From Sphaerochaetaceae bacterium (GTDB lineage: Bacteria > Spirochaetota > Spirochaetia > Sphaerochaetales > Sphaerochaetaceae), in contig JAQQAR010000087.1 of assembly GCA_028532765.1 (NCBI GenBank), forward strand, positions 62,001 to 126,000: 64,000 nucleotides of DNA, in the 5' to 3' direction. This document shows, piece after piece, positions 7,778 through 16,696 of the stretch (position 1 is its first letter; every line of letters starts with the position of its first letter). Made by a program: the position numbers and the translations under genes. The notes under the pieces were generated by a model. The model had not been told where the DNA came from. It did no database searches and was given only the letters and a program-made list of their open reading frames with translations.

Positions 7778-9213
7778 GATCCACTCCTGATGAACTCGAC
7801 GGCTCGTCTCAGTTGCCGGTCGAAAACGGGGTCTGCAATAGGACGATCTTCATAAGGCATCTTGGAGAGATACTCGTTTCTGATCAAAAGAAGGAGAATC
7901 TCCTCATTGATTCCTCTCTCCTTGTACTGATCTGCAAACGCCCTGATATTCTCATCTGTTGGTTCTGGGTTCTCCTTCACATAGGAGGATAGGGCATTCT
8001 CTGTCATCAGTGTTTCAAAGAGTGGAATCTCCTCATCGGTGAGTTCTACATCATCCACCAGAATATCGGGTTCAATGCCTTTCTCATGGATATTCTCCCC
8101 ATTGGGGGTGTAGTAGTGTGCAGTAGTCACCTGTGCAAAACCCTCTCCAAACTGGAAGACATCCTGCACGACACCCTTGCCGAAGGTTTTTGTTCCAACC
8201 AAGGTGGCTCGATTATTGTCCTTCATTGCAGCTGCAAAAATTTCTGCTGAGGAGGCCGACCCTCTATTGGTGAGGATGACAATTGGGAGGTCAAGCGGAA
8301 CTTCAGGATCCCCACTGGAAATATAGCGTTGGTCCCTTCTTGTTCCCTTCTTTCCTTGGATGGTGACCAATGTCTTCCCTTCCTCTAGGAAGATGTTTGC
8401 TGCTTGCATGGTTCCATCCACAGCCCCTCCTCCATTGTTGCGCTCATCGATTATAAGGCCAACGATGTCCTCTTCCATAAGCTTCTGAACATGTTCAAGG
8501 AGTTGTTTCCCTGTTTGGGGAGTGAATTCGGAAAGAATAATGTACCCAATATCACCTTCAAGGATGCCACTATCCACAGTCGGGGTAGTGATCATCTCCC
8601 TTACAAGGGTCAGGTCGAAAGAGGTTCCACTCCTATAGACGGTAATGGTGACAGGGGTATTGGGTTCACCACGAAGAAGCATACTTGCTTCATAACTGGT
8701 TAACGCATCTACCGCTTCCCCCTCGATATGACTGATCAGATCTCCGGCACGTAAGCCCGCCCGTTGGGCAGGGGAACCTGGGAACGGAGAGACAATGGTG
8801 ATCATGTAGGTGGATGGGTCACTGGGATCCTTGTTTTCAGGAACTGGTTTGTTGAGGTAGGTTCCGATGCCTCCATACACACCAGATGTTTCTTCCTGGT
8901 ATTCTTTCGCCTCGGTAGGCGGTACATAGAAAGAATATGGATCATCGAGACTGGCGACCAGTGCCGTGGCAAGGTCATTGAACATTTTCTCTTTGTCGAC
9001 TTCATTGATATAAATGGAATCCACGTAGCGGTACAACCGCTCCAAGGAGGCCATATCAAATGAGATTTGGTCTGCTCCTGATTCCTGGGAGGTATAGCCA
9101 CCCGACAGCGGAGAAGCAAGGACCTGCTCCACCGAGCCCCCTGCAAAGAGGGGAAGAATCATCAACAGTACTATGAAACTTAGGCTTAGCCTACGGGTAT
9201 ATATGCTTTTCAT
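7774..9213 (-). CDS. S41 family carboxy-terminal processing protease
   Basis: A 479-aa CtpA/Prc-like serine protease that should act in the periplasm. The chosen start (9213, MKSIYTRRLSLSF) gives an ideal signal sequence; a GTG start at 9270 would add 19 residues that spoil it. A PDZ domain (SPFPGSPAQRAGLRAGDLI) precedes the S41 domain, whose catalytic Ser lies in NRGSASSAEIF and Lys in TKTFGKGVVQ. No ribosome binding site is seen; TATATT ends six bases before this ATG, so it may be a leaderless start. It is co-transcribed with rsmE. Confidence 0.9.
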   Translation of the reverse strand: MKSIYTRRLSLSFIVLLMILPLFAGGSVEQVLASPLSGGYTSQESGADQISFDMASLERLYRYVDSIYINEVDKEKMFNDLATALVASLDDPYSFYVPPTEAKEYQEETSGVYGGIGTYLNKPVPENKDPSDPSTYMITIVSPFPGSPAQRAGLRAGDLISHIEGEAVDALTSYEASMLLRGEPNTPVTITVYRSGTSFDLTLVREMITTPTVDSGILEGDIGYIILSEFTPQTGKQLLEHVQKLMEEDIVGLIIDERNNGGGAVDGTMQAANIFLEEGKTLVTIQGKKGTRRDQRYISSGDPEVPLDLPIVILTNRGSASSAEIFAAAMKDNNRATLVGTKTFGKGVVQDVFQFGEGFAQVTTAHYYTPNGENIHEKGIEPDILVDDVELTDEEIPLFETLMTENALSSYVKENPEPTDENIRAFADQYKERGINEEILLLLIRNEYLSKMPYEDRPIADPVFDRQLRRAVEFIRSGS

Positions 9214-9260
9214 ATACAGAATATACAGCATTGAAGGGAAATCGGCTAGGTTATCGAGTA

Positions 9261-9289
9261 TTGACCACACCAGCGTGGCACATTACACT
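9261..9289 (+). promoter_or_regulatory. lgt promoter, leaderless layout
   Basis: TTGACC (9261-9266), 17 bp, TACACT (9284-9289), then six bases to ATG 9296. There is no ribosome binding site before the ATG. Transcription should begin at or next to the start codon. Confidence 0.65.
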
Positions 9290-9295
9290 TGCCCC

Positions 9296-10255
9296 ATGAC
9301 CTTATTCATCGAATTTCCCAATTGGATTTCGCCGGAAATCATACCCGGTCTGCCCCTCAGATGGTATGGTCTGATGTACGTGGTCGCTTTCAGTGTTGCT
9401 TACCTGATGATCCGTTTCCAGGCAAGAAAGGGTGAAATAGCGATCGATGCTGATCAAACACTGAACCTGGTGTTGTATTGTGTGATTGGCTTGATTCTGG
9501 GAGCGCGTTTGTTCAGTGTTCTCTTCTACGATGGTTCCTTTTATTATTGGACGCACCCATGGATGATCTTCTGGCCTTTTAGGGGAGGGAGATTTATCGG
9601 ACTTCCTGGCATGAGTTACCATGGCGGGTTGGTAGGTGCTGTTATCGGAGGATGGCTGTATAGCAGGAGGTACAAGCTCTCCTTTTTTTCCATTGCCGAT
9701 ACCGTAGCCTATGCAGCTCCACTTGGGTATACCTTTGGACGTTTGGGCAATTTTATCAACGGTGAACTCTTTGGAAGGGTCTCTACCAAACCTTGGGCAA
9801 TGATCTTTCCTGATGCTCCATCCTTTTCGACTAATTATGCATGGGTACGTGAGATAGCTGACCAGCTAGGTATAGCCTATGAAAGTGGGGCTATGGTAAA
9901 CCTACCCAGGCATCCCAGCCAACTCTATGAAGCCTTGTTCGAAGGAATTGTGCTATTCCTTTTCCTCTGGTTTGTGATCAGGCCAAGAAGGGATAAGCAT
10001 CCTGCAGGATTTGGCTTGGTGTGGTATACCGCAGGATATGGGTTTGTTCGCTTTTTCATTGAATATTTCAGGGCTCCTGATGAGAACCTGGGGTATATCA
10101 TTGCCCTTGGGAGAGAGTCAGACAATATTGCCCTATTGCAATCCTTTTTCAATTTTTCCATGGGCCAGCTCTTCTGCCTGGCCATGATTGTTTCAGCAAT
10201 TATCTTTGCCGTTTTCCTAAAACGGCGAGAAGGAGTCAAGCATGTCAGTAATTAA
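9296..10255 (+). CDS. lgt: prolipoprotein diacylglyceryl transferase
   Basis: A 319-aa polytopic membrane enzyme that transfers diacylglycerol from phosphatidylglycerol to the lipobox cysteine of prolipoproteins. Family motifs are clear: PLRWYGLMYV, SYHGGLVGAVIGGW with the catalytic His, and GRLGNFINGELFGR. ATG 9296 is chosen because upstream codons look non-coding and because a promoter ends six bases before it. Its end overlaps the next gene by 14 bp. A predicted lipoprotein substrate is encoded at 31029-31757. Confidence 0.95.
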   Translation: MTLFIEFPNWISPEIIPGLPLRWYGLMYVVAFSVAYLMIRFQARKGEIAIDADQTLNLVLYCVIGLILGARLFSVLFYDGSFYYWTHPWMIFWPFRGGRFIGLPGMSYHGGLVGAVIGGWLYSRRYKLSFFSIADTVAYAAPLGYTFGRLGNFINGELFGRVSTKPWAMIFPDAPSFSTNYAWVREIADQLGIAYESGAMVNLPRHPSQLYEALFEGIVLFLFLWFVIRPRRDKHPAGFGLVWYTAGYGFVRFFIEYFRAPDENLGYIIALGRESDNIALLQSFFNFSMGQLFCLAMIVSAIIFAVFLKRREGVKHVSN

Positions 10256-12011
10256 CGAACGGGTTGAAAAACTCCGTTCCCTCATGGATAAGCACAACCT
10301 TGATGGATGGATCATCAATGGGACAGATCCACATCAAAGTGAATATGTGTGTGAGCGATGGAGGAGCCGGGCTTGGATGAGTGGCTTTACCGGAAGCGCA
10401 GGAACGGTCATCATTACCCAGAAGGATGCACTTCTTTGGGTCGATTCGCGCTACTTCATTCAAGCTCAACAGCAGATTGAGGGAACCTGTTTCCAGATGA
10501 TGAAGATTGACACCCCTTCGTTCCCTGACCCCAGTACCTATTTGAAGGAACATCTGCAGAAGGACAGCAAGATAGGAATTGATAAAGCCACGTTGACTAT
10601 ACAGGGTGAGAAAGACTTGCAAAGAGCCTTCGGCGAAGACTTGGCACTGGTTCCTTCAGATGATCTGTTGGATTCTATCTGGCAGGAGAGAAGCGAGGTG
10701 CCTGCAAAGCCGGTGACCTCTCTTCCTGATGATATTGCCGGGTTCTCACGTAGTCAGAAGCTCGCCATGGTTCGCTATGCCATGGTACAGAAAGGTGCCT
10801 CCTATACCGTTATTTCTTCCTTGGATGACATTGCCTGGATAACCAATCTCAGAGGAGATGATGTTCCCTATAGCCCTGTCTTCCTTGCCTATCTTGTAGT
10901 GGGGAAGACTGACGCTTGGCTGTTCACCAATCCAGGGAGGTTTACGGATGAACTCACCCAGGATATAAGTGAAGATTTCACCATTCATCCCTATGAGGAT
11001 GTGGCCACCACACTCAGGAATGTCCTCAAAGAGGATGATGTTCTCTATTTCAATCCTGAGAAGATCAACCTCCTTGTTGCAGAGACCTTCGGGGATTGTG
11101 AAACGATCACCGGCCTTGATTTCACCACTGATTTGAAGGCTTGCAAGAATGATACCGAGATGGAAGGGATGCGAAGGGCGCATCTGCTTGATGGAGCAGC
11201 CTTGGTCAATTTTCTCGCCCGTCTCGATACCAAGCATGGACGCTATACGGAAATTGCCATCTCTGACCTTCTTAAGGAACAGAGGTTGCGCAATCCTGAT
11301 TGTATTGGAGAATCTTTCTCGCCCATCAGTGGATGGGCAGAGCATGGTGCAATGTGTCACTACAGTGCAACAGAAGAGAGTAATTCGGTGGTTGAGGGAA
11401 GTGGGCTACTCGTCCTCGACACTGGAGGGATGTATACCTTTGGAACGACCGATGTAACCCGGACGATTCTCTTCGGCGAACCCACTGAGGAGCAGATCAG
11501 GGATTATACGCTGGTGCTGAAAGGCAATCTTGCCATAGCCTCTGCACGATTCCCTGAGGGAACCTGCGGGTATCAGTTGGATGTCCTGGCAAGGCAGTTT
11601 CTTTGGCAGCAGGGATTGAGTTATTTCCATGGTACCGGACATGGTATCGGATTCCGTCTCAATGTCCATGAGGGACCTCACTCCATCAGTCCAAAACCTC
11701 TCTCTGTCCCTCTGAAAAAAGGTATGGTGGTCAGTGATGAACCAGGCCTCTATAAAGAGGGTCGGCATGGAATTCGAATTGAGAACATTGTAGCGGTAAG
11801 AGAGGATGTGAAAACAGAATTTGGCCAATTCCTGAGCTTTGAGGTCTTGACCATTTGTCCGTTTGAACGCAGATTGATAGATAAGAACCTGCTTTCAGCC
11901 CAAGAGATAGCTATGGTGGATGCATATCATCGCTGGGTGTATGAAGAGCTGAAACATCTCGTGGATACAACTGCGATGGAGTATCTAAAGGGTGCAACAA
12001 AGCCCCTCTAG
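10242..12011 (+). CDS. Xaa-Pro aminopeptidase, M24 family
   Basis: A 589-aa peptidase of the long aminopeptidase P type, which removes N-terminal residues before proline. Two N-terminal creatinase-like domains are followed by the pita-bread catalytic domain. Metal ligands are visible: Asp in LVLDTGG (about residue 391) and TTDVTRT, His in GTGHGIGF (about 467), Glu in SDEPGLY and in IRIEN. A GGAG site inside the end of lgt precedes ATG 10242. The protein is probably cytoplasmic, since no signal peptide is present. Confidence 0.93.
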   Translation: MSVINERVEKLRSLMDKHNLDGWIINGTDPHQSEYVCERWRSRAWMSGFTGSAGTVIITQKDALLWVDSRYFIQAQQQIEGTCFQMMKIDTPSFPDPSTYLKEHLQKDSKIGIDKATLTIQGEKDLQRAFGEDLALVPSDDLLDSIWQERSEVPAKPVTSLPDDIAGFSRSQKLAMVRYAMVQKGASYTVISSLDDIAWITNLRGDDVPYSPVFLAYLVVGKTDAWLFTNPGRFTDELTQDISEDFTIHPYEDVATTLRNVLKEDDVLYFNPEKINLLVAETFGDCETITGLDFTTDLKACKNDTEMEGMRRAHLLDGAALVNFLARLDTKHGRYTEIAISDLLKEQRLRNPDCIGESFSPISGWAEHGAMCHYSATEESNSVVEGSGLLVLDTGGMYTFGTTDVTRTILFGEPTEEQIRDYTLVLKGNLAIASARFPEGTCGYQLDVLARQFLWQQGLSYFHGTGHGIGFRLNVHEGPHSISPKPLSVPLKKGMVVSDEPGLYKEGRHGIRIENIVAVREDVKTEFGQFLSFEVLTICPFERRLIDKNLLSAQEIAMVDAYHRWVYEELKHLVDTTAMEYLKGATKPL

Positions 12012-12049
12012 GCATGAATTGAAATGGAAATTACAAGGAGTTATACATA

Positions 12050-13696
12050 ATGGTTGATGCATTGAAGAAAATGGGAAAGATTTCCCGCAAAGGTCCAGTA
12101 GTCTTGGTCATCATGGATGGCGTAGGCTTTGGAAAATACAAGGAAGGCGATGCGGTTGCTTCTGCATTGACAGGAACACTGAACAAGCTGTACAAGGCAA
12201 ATCCTTGGACCAAGCTTAAGGCCCATGGTACTGCTGTTGGCCTTCCTTCAGATGATGATATGGGTAACAGTGAGGTAGGCCACAATGCAATGGGTTGTGG
12301 AAGGGTTTTCGCCCAAGGTGCAAAACTGGTCAATGCTTCCATATCCACAGGTGCCATGTATGAGGGCCCTACGTGGAAGAAGCTGATCAACAATGCAAAA
12401 GAGAAGCAATCTACTCTTCATTTCATCGGTTTGCTGAGTGATGGGAATGTACACTCCCACATCGACAACCTCAAGGCAATGATCCTTCAGGCAAAAAAGG
12501 AAGGTGTTTCCAAGGTTCGGGTGCATGCACTACTCGATGGAAGAGATGTTGGTGAACTGAGTGCCCTCGATTACTTCGATCCCTTTGAAGAGTTCCTTGC
12601 AGGCATCAATGATGAAGGTTTTGATGCTAAGATTGCCAGTGGTGGTGGAAGAATGGTTATCACCATGGACCGCTACAATGCAAACTGGAATATGGTCAAG
12701 AAAGGTTGGGAAACCCATGTACTGGGTGAAGGCCGTATGTTTGACAGTGCTCATGAGGCTATTACAGTACTCCGTGAAGAGTCAAAGGCTATCGACCAGG
12801 ACCTGCCTCCATTTGTTGTTGCAAAGGACGGCAAGCCGGTTGGAACCATCGAGGATGGGGATAGTGTCATTCTCTTCAACTTCCGTGGAGACCGTGCTCT
12901 GGAGATTACCAAGGCATTTGAGGCTGAGGAGCTTACCGAATTTGACCGCAAACGTCGACCCGATGTCGAGTATGCAGGGATGATGGAGTATGATGGGGAC
13001 TTGCATGTCCCTGCCCAGTTCCTGGTAAGCCCTCCGGCAATAGACAAGACTCTTGCTGAGTATCTTTGTGCCTCAAAAGTGAAGCAGTTCTCCATCAGTG
13101 AGACCCAGAAGTTTGGGCATGTAACCTACTTCTTCAATGGAAACAAGAGTGGGAAGTTTGACAAGTCCCTCGAAGAGTATGTAGAAATCCTGAGTGATAT
13201 CGTCCCCTTCGAGGAAAGGCCCTGGATGAAGTGTGCTGAGATTGCTGACCGTGTCATCGATGAGGTTGAAAGCGGTAAGTGGGACTTCATCAAACTGAAT
13301 TTCCCCAATGGCGACATGGTTGGACATACCGGGAACTATCAGGCTGTTGTTTGCTCGATGGAAGGTCTTGACCTGCAGATTGGCAGGATTTACAAGTCGG
13401 TCATGGAAGCAGGTGGCGTGATGGTGATCACCGCCGATCATGGAAATGCTGATGACATGTTTGAGCATGCCAAGGATGGCAGTGTGAAATACAAGGAGAA
13501 TGGTGATCCTCAGTCCAAGACCAGTCACTCACTCAATCCTGTTCCATGCATTATCTGTGACAGCAACTACCAGGGAGAGTATGAGACAGAGCTCAAGAGT
13601 GGGCTTGGGATCAGCAGTATTGCAGCGACCTGTATGAATCTGCTCGACTTTGAGGCCCCAAGTGAGTACGATCCAAGTATTATCACTGTGAAATAA
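12050..13696 (+). CDS. gpmI: 2,3-bisphosphoglycerate-independent phosphoglycerate mutase
   Basis: A 548-aa glycolytic enzyme of the alkaline-phosphatase superfamily that interconverts 3- and 2-phosphoglycerate using two Mn ions. The phosphorylated Ser lies in DMGNSEVGH (about residue 74). Other family blocks include VIMDGVG, LLSDGNVHSH, LLDGRDV, FNFRGDRALEI, NFPNGDMVGHTG and ITADHGNAD. It is about 35 residues longer than common bacterial enzymes, partly from an N-terminal extension and small inserts. An AAGGAG site ends nine bases before ATG 12050. A strong terminator follows. Confidence 0.96.
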   Translation: MVDALKKMGKISRKGPVVLVIMDGVGFGKYKEGDAVASALTGTLNKLYKANPWTKLKAHGTAVGLPSDDDMGNSEVGHNAMGCGRVFAQGAKLVNASISTGAMYEGPTWKKLINNAKEKQSTLHFIGLLSDGNVHSHIDNLKAMILQAKKEGVSKVRVHALLDGRDVGELSALDYFDPFEEFLAGINDEGFDAKIASGGGRMVITMDRYNANWNMVKKGWETHVLGEGRMFDSAHEAITVLREESKAIDQDLPPFVVAKDGKPVGTIEDGDSVILFNFRGDRALEITKAFEAEELTEFDRKRRPDVEYAGMMEYDGDLHVPAQFLVSPPAIDKTLAEYLCASKVKQFSISETQKFGHVTYFFNGNKSGKFDKSLEEYVEILSDIVPFEERPWMKCAEIADRVIDEVESGKWDFIKLNFPNGDMVGHTGNYQAVVCSMEGLDLQIGRIYKSVMEAGGVMVITADHGNADDMFEHAKDGSVKYKENGDPQSKTSHSLNPVPCIICDSNYQGEYETELKSGLGISSIAATCMNLLDFEAPSEYDPSIITVK

Positions 13697-13716
13697 GTAT
13701 TTCTGTGATATCATGT

Positions 13717-13745
13717 AACAGGGCCTACGGGCCCTGTTGTGTTTT
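13717..13745 (+). terminator. terminator after gpmI
   Basis: Perfect 9-bp stem AACAGGGCC / GGCCCTGTT with loop TACG (13717-13738), followed by GTGTTTTT. Ends the gpmI transcript 15 bases before the next start codon. Confidence 0.85.
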
Positions 13746-13760
13746 TGAAGGGAGGAAACA

Positions 13761-14615
13761 ATGGAATACAAAGCATTCGGAAAAACCGGTCATACATCAA
13801 GCAGGGTGCTCTTTGGAGCTGCTGCTTTTTGGGATGTAAGCCAAAAGGAAGCTGATAAGACGTTGGGCCTTTTGCTCGATAATGGGATCAACCATATCGA
13901 TACCGCTAGGAGCTATGGAGATGCTGAGTTACGCATAGGTCCCTGGATGAAAGAACATCGTTCCTCTTTTTTCCTGGCTTCAAAAACCAATAAACGAACC
14001 AAGGAAGAGGCTCTGGTGGAGTTGAAGGAGACCCTCACCCGTCTTCAGACCGATTACATTGATTTGTGGCAACTTCACTATCTTGTGGAACCGGATGAGT
14101 GGAAGACCACGATGAGCGAGGGGGGAGCCTTGGAGGCTGCCATTGAGGCAAAAGAACAGGGATTGGTCCGTTTCATTGGCGTAACTGGCCATGGAGTTGA
14201 AGCCCCTTCAGCACATCTGAGGAGTCTGGAAGTCTATGATTTCGATTCAGTCCTCCTTCCTTACAACTATACCATGATGCAGAATTCACTCTACAGGGAA
14301 CAAACCCAAAAGCTTTTTGAGGTATGTAAGGAGAGAGATATTGCAGTGCAGACCATCAAAAGCTTAGCGCGGGGAGAGGTTGGGAATAAGGAGAAGGTTT
14401 ATGCTACCTGGTATGATCCTCTTACCGATGAGGCTTCCATCCAGAGTGCAGTCCATTGGGTTCTTTCCAATGAACAGGTATTCCTGAACAGTACTGGTGA
14501 TATTCGCATCTTGCCTCATATTCTTAAGGCAGCACAGGAGACGATCAGAAAGCCAAGTGATGAAGAGATGGAAGCTTTGGTGAAGAAAGAGGCAATAACA
14601 CCGCTATTTAGCTGA
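13761..14615 (+). CDS. aldo/keto reductase
   Basis: A 284-aa NAD(P)H-dependent oxidoreductase of the aldo/keto reductase superfamily (TIM barrel). The catalytic tetrad is visible: Asp and Tyr in HIDTARSYGDAE, Lys in LASKTN and His in LWQLHYL. The family usually reduces aldehydes or ketones; the substrate cannot be told from sequence. A GGGAGG site precedes ATG 13761 and the gene lies just behind the gpmI terminator. It ends two bases before a convergent gene. It is shorter than the second aldo/keto reductase in this window (44737-45720). Confidence 0.9.
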   Translation: MEYKAFGKTGHTSSRVLFGAAAFWDVSQKEADKTLGLLLDNGINHIDTARSYGDAELRIGPWMKEHRSSFFLASKTNKRTKEEALVELKETLTRLQTDYIDLWQLHYLVEPDEWKTTMSEGGALEAAIEAKEQGLVRFIGVTGHGVEAPSAHLRSLEVYDFDSVLLPYNYTMMQNSLYREQTQKLFEVCKERDIAVQTIKSLARGEVGNKEKVYATWYDPLTDEASIQSAVHWVLSNEQVFLNSTGDIRILPHILKAAQETIRKPSDEEMEALVKKEAITPLFS

Positions 14616-14617
14616 AA

Positions 14618-15391
14618 CTACGTCCAGATGTGGTACGTCCTGGTAACCAGAATCAGGGTGCTTGTCCCTGCAACATAGAGCGCTAGGCCAAGGAAGTTGA
14701 ACAAGGTGTTCTGGCTAATGGTTACCATGGCGTTTCCCACGATCATCAAGATAAATGCCAGACAGCGTGAAAAATTCTGTCTGCTGAAGTGCTCTTCAAA
14801 CATTGCGATCAGAAAGGTTATCACTGCCATTACGTTGATCAAAATACAGATTCCCAAGAAGAGACTGTTGGTGACTTTTGCTTCCCATAGATAGGAAGGG
14901 CTATTGACCGATACAGGGACAAGGATAGAGAGCATCAAGGCACTGGCAGCACCGAAAAATGAGTACTGCCATAGCTTCACTGGGTTGATAGTCTGTTGGA
15001 AAATACCGGAAGCAAGAAAGAGAAATGATGAGAATAGCAGAGAGAAGTGGTAGATGACTGAGATGGTCATTGGGCTGATGATAAAAATCTGCGTGAGTGC
15101 CTGATATGCAGGAAGAATTTTCACATTCCCCAAACTGATCGTAAGAAGCAACAGGGGGAGCACCCGTGCCTCAGCCCCAATATTTGCCCTATAAAAAAAA
15201 CAGAGCAACAGCGCAGCTATCAAGGCAACCCAGAGATTGATCAAGGAAGGAAGAAGATGGGACTGGGCTGTGGACCATACGCCTTGTTGTTGCTGTAATG
15301 AGCTCACCATTGCATGGATAATCGTAATGGAGAGCATCAGGGTAATGACAGATTGGATTCCCAGAAATACGAAGCGTAGATTCTTTCCCAT
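14618..15391 (-). CDS. polytopic membrane protein, unknown function
   Basis: A 257-aa protein not assigned to a family here. It is almost entirely hydrophobic, with about seven or eight likely membrane helices (around residues 7-28, 47-66, 76-96, 103-127, 140-160, 172-196, 205-222, 228-250) and short polar loops. It starts six bases after the stop of the upstream symporter gene and is surely in its operon. It could be a regulator or accessory of that transporter, but nothing in the sequence shows this. Confidence 0.7.
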   Translation of the reverse strand: MGKNLRFVFLGIQSVITLMLSITIIHAMVSSLQQQQGVWSTAQSHLLPSLINLWVALIAALLLCFFYRANIGAEARVLPLLLLTISLGNVKILPAYQALTQIFIISPMTISVIYHFSLLFSSFLFLASGIFQQTINPVKLWQYSFFGAASALMLSILVPVSVNSPSYLWEAKVTNSLFLGICILINVMAVITFLIAMFEEHFSRQNFSRCLAFILMIVGNAMVTISQNTLFNFLGLALYVAGTSTLILVTRTYHIWT

Positions 15392-15397
15392 GGCGTC

Positions 15398-16645
15398 TTA
15401 CTGGATATCCCGGTAGGCACTTTCAAGCAGTACCCCCATTCGGTGACAGGTATACGTAGCTCCAAAAGCAGCAATGTAGGAATCAATGAGAATTCCGAGG
15501 CCATTAAGTATTGGCATAAGGGCTATCAAGGTCATTTCTGCACCATAAAGATCAATCTTTAGGAATTGCAGGGCTATAATGGAGATGAAGAAAACTTCAT
15601 AACCAAGATACAGAGGGCTGGCAAAAGAGAACATTGCACTGGTGAGTGCAACGATGAGAATGACCTTGTCAGTAGGCATTGTTGCCGTTGCGGCATACAA
15701 CAGACTGAGAATGCTCAAGGTCGCGATCATAGCCGACCCTCCTCTCCCAATTAATGTGTAGAGTGGGAAGGCAGTGGCACTAACCCGTTTCTGACATCCA
15801 AGATTATGCCTGGAGAGTGGAATGCTGATCGGGGTGGAGAAGAAAATACTTCCAGTAAAGAGCGCTGCTAATGCTGGAGCCAGCATACGGTAGAGAACCT
15901 GGTATGGATTTACCTTGAATCGTGTGGCAATGGCAAACAGCAAGGGTAGTATCAAAACAAGTACGGCAAATGTGGAACCCAGCAACATCAGCAGGAATCT
16001 TCCAGCAACAAAAATGGTTCCTTCCTGTTGCAGGTGGCTGAACCAGTAGGAAGCAGCAAAGAAGACAAAGAGATGGCCGAGGATGGCAAACGAACGGGTC
16101 AGGCGGAACATCGTCTCACTCAAGGAGTTCATTGTCACATAGGCTGGTCGGATTACCTCAACATTCGGCTTTAGGAAGTATCCAAAAACCAAGGCAATGA
16201 TAATTACTGGAAGTAGGAAACTTTCAGCACTTGCCAATGTGTAAAATGGATTGATCGGGAGCAATGACTCAAAGAGTGTGGACAAGGACTGTGGAGCAAG
16301 GACTGAAAGGGACGTTGCATCGGTCCCTGCGCTGCTGCTTGCTGGGAAGTAGGTGGGGAAAAACCTGAACACGACTGCTCCAGAAATGGCGAGCAGTAGT
16401 GTAGAGAATAGGCTCCAGAGGATGGTTGTCCGACTGAAGACAAATCCTTTACTATCCTTTCTCAGGGAAGCAATACCCGAAGAAAATCCAAAGAATACCA
16501 AGGGAATCAAGACAAAACCGCCCAGTTGTACCAACAGGGCAGTGATGGTATACATCAGCTGCTGAAAAACAGTCGAATCCCCGAATAATAGGGTTGCAGC
16601 CAGCGCTAAGGCTGTTGCAGCTAAATAACTAATCCACGTCTTCAT
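15398..16645 (-). CDS. dicarboxylate/amino acid:cation symporter (DAACS/SDF family)
   Basis: A 415-aa secondary transporter related to GltP/DctA-type Na+- or H+-coupled symporters of the inner membrane. About eight helices plus re-entrant loops are expected. The serine-rich hairpin region and GRGGSAMIATLSIL match the family; the substrate motif is divergent, so glutamate, aspartate or dicarboxylate cannot be chosen. ATG 16645 is preferred over an in-frame TTG at 16654 because that codon overlaps the -10 box of a good promoter. Followed closely by an uncharacterised membrane protein. Confidence 0.82.
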   Translation of the reverse strand: MKTWISYLAATALALAATLLFGDSTVFQQLMYTITALLVQLGGFVLIPLVFFGFSSGIASLRKDSKGFVFSRTTILWSLFSTLLLAISGAVVFRFFPTYFPASSSAGTDATSLSVLAPQSLSTLFESLLPINPFYTLASAESFLLPVIIIALVFGYFLKPNVEVIRPAYVTMNSLSETMFRLTRSFAILGHLFVFFAASYWFSHLQQEGTIFVAGRFLLMLLGSTFAVLVLILPLLFAIATRFKVNPYQVLYRMLAPALAALFTGSIFFSTPISIPLSRHNLGCQKRVSATAFPLYTLIGRGGSAMIATLSILSLLYAATATMPTDKVILIVALTSAMFSFASPLYLGYEVFFISIIALQFLKIDLYGAEMTLIALMPILNGLGILIDSYIAAFGATYTCHRMGVLLESAYRDIQ

Positions 16646-16653
16646 AGTTTCCA

Positions 16654-16682
16654 AGAGTATCTTAACAACTCTGGCAAGTCAA
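16654..16682 (-). promoter_or_regulatory. symporter promoter, leaderless layout
   Basis: On the minus strand: TTGACT (16682-16677), 17 bp, TACTCT (16659-16654), then eight bases to ATG 16645. No ribosome binding site is present. Confidence 0.65.
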
Positions 16683-16696
16683 TCAAACCGTAGGGA

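Noticed and set aside
10746-11360. 204-aa open frame on the minus strand
   Set aside because: Lies opposite the M24 aminopeptidase gene; composition is that of a shadow frame.
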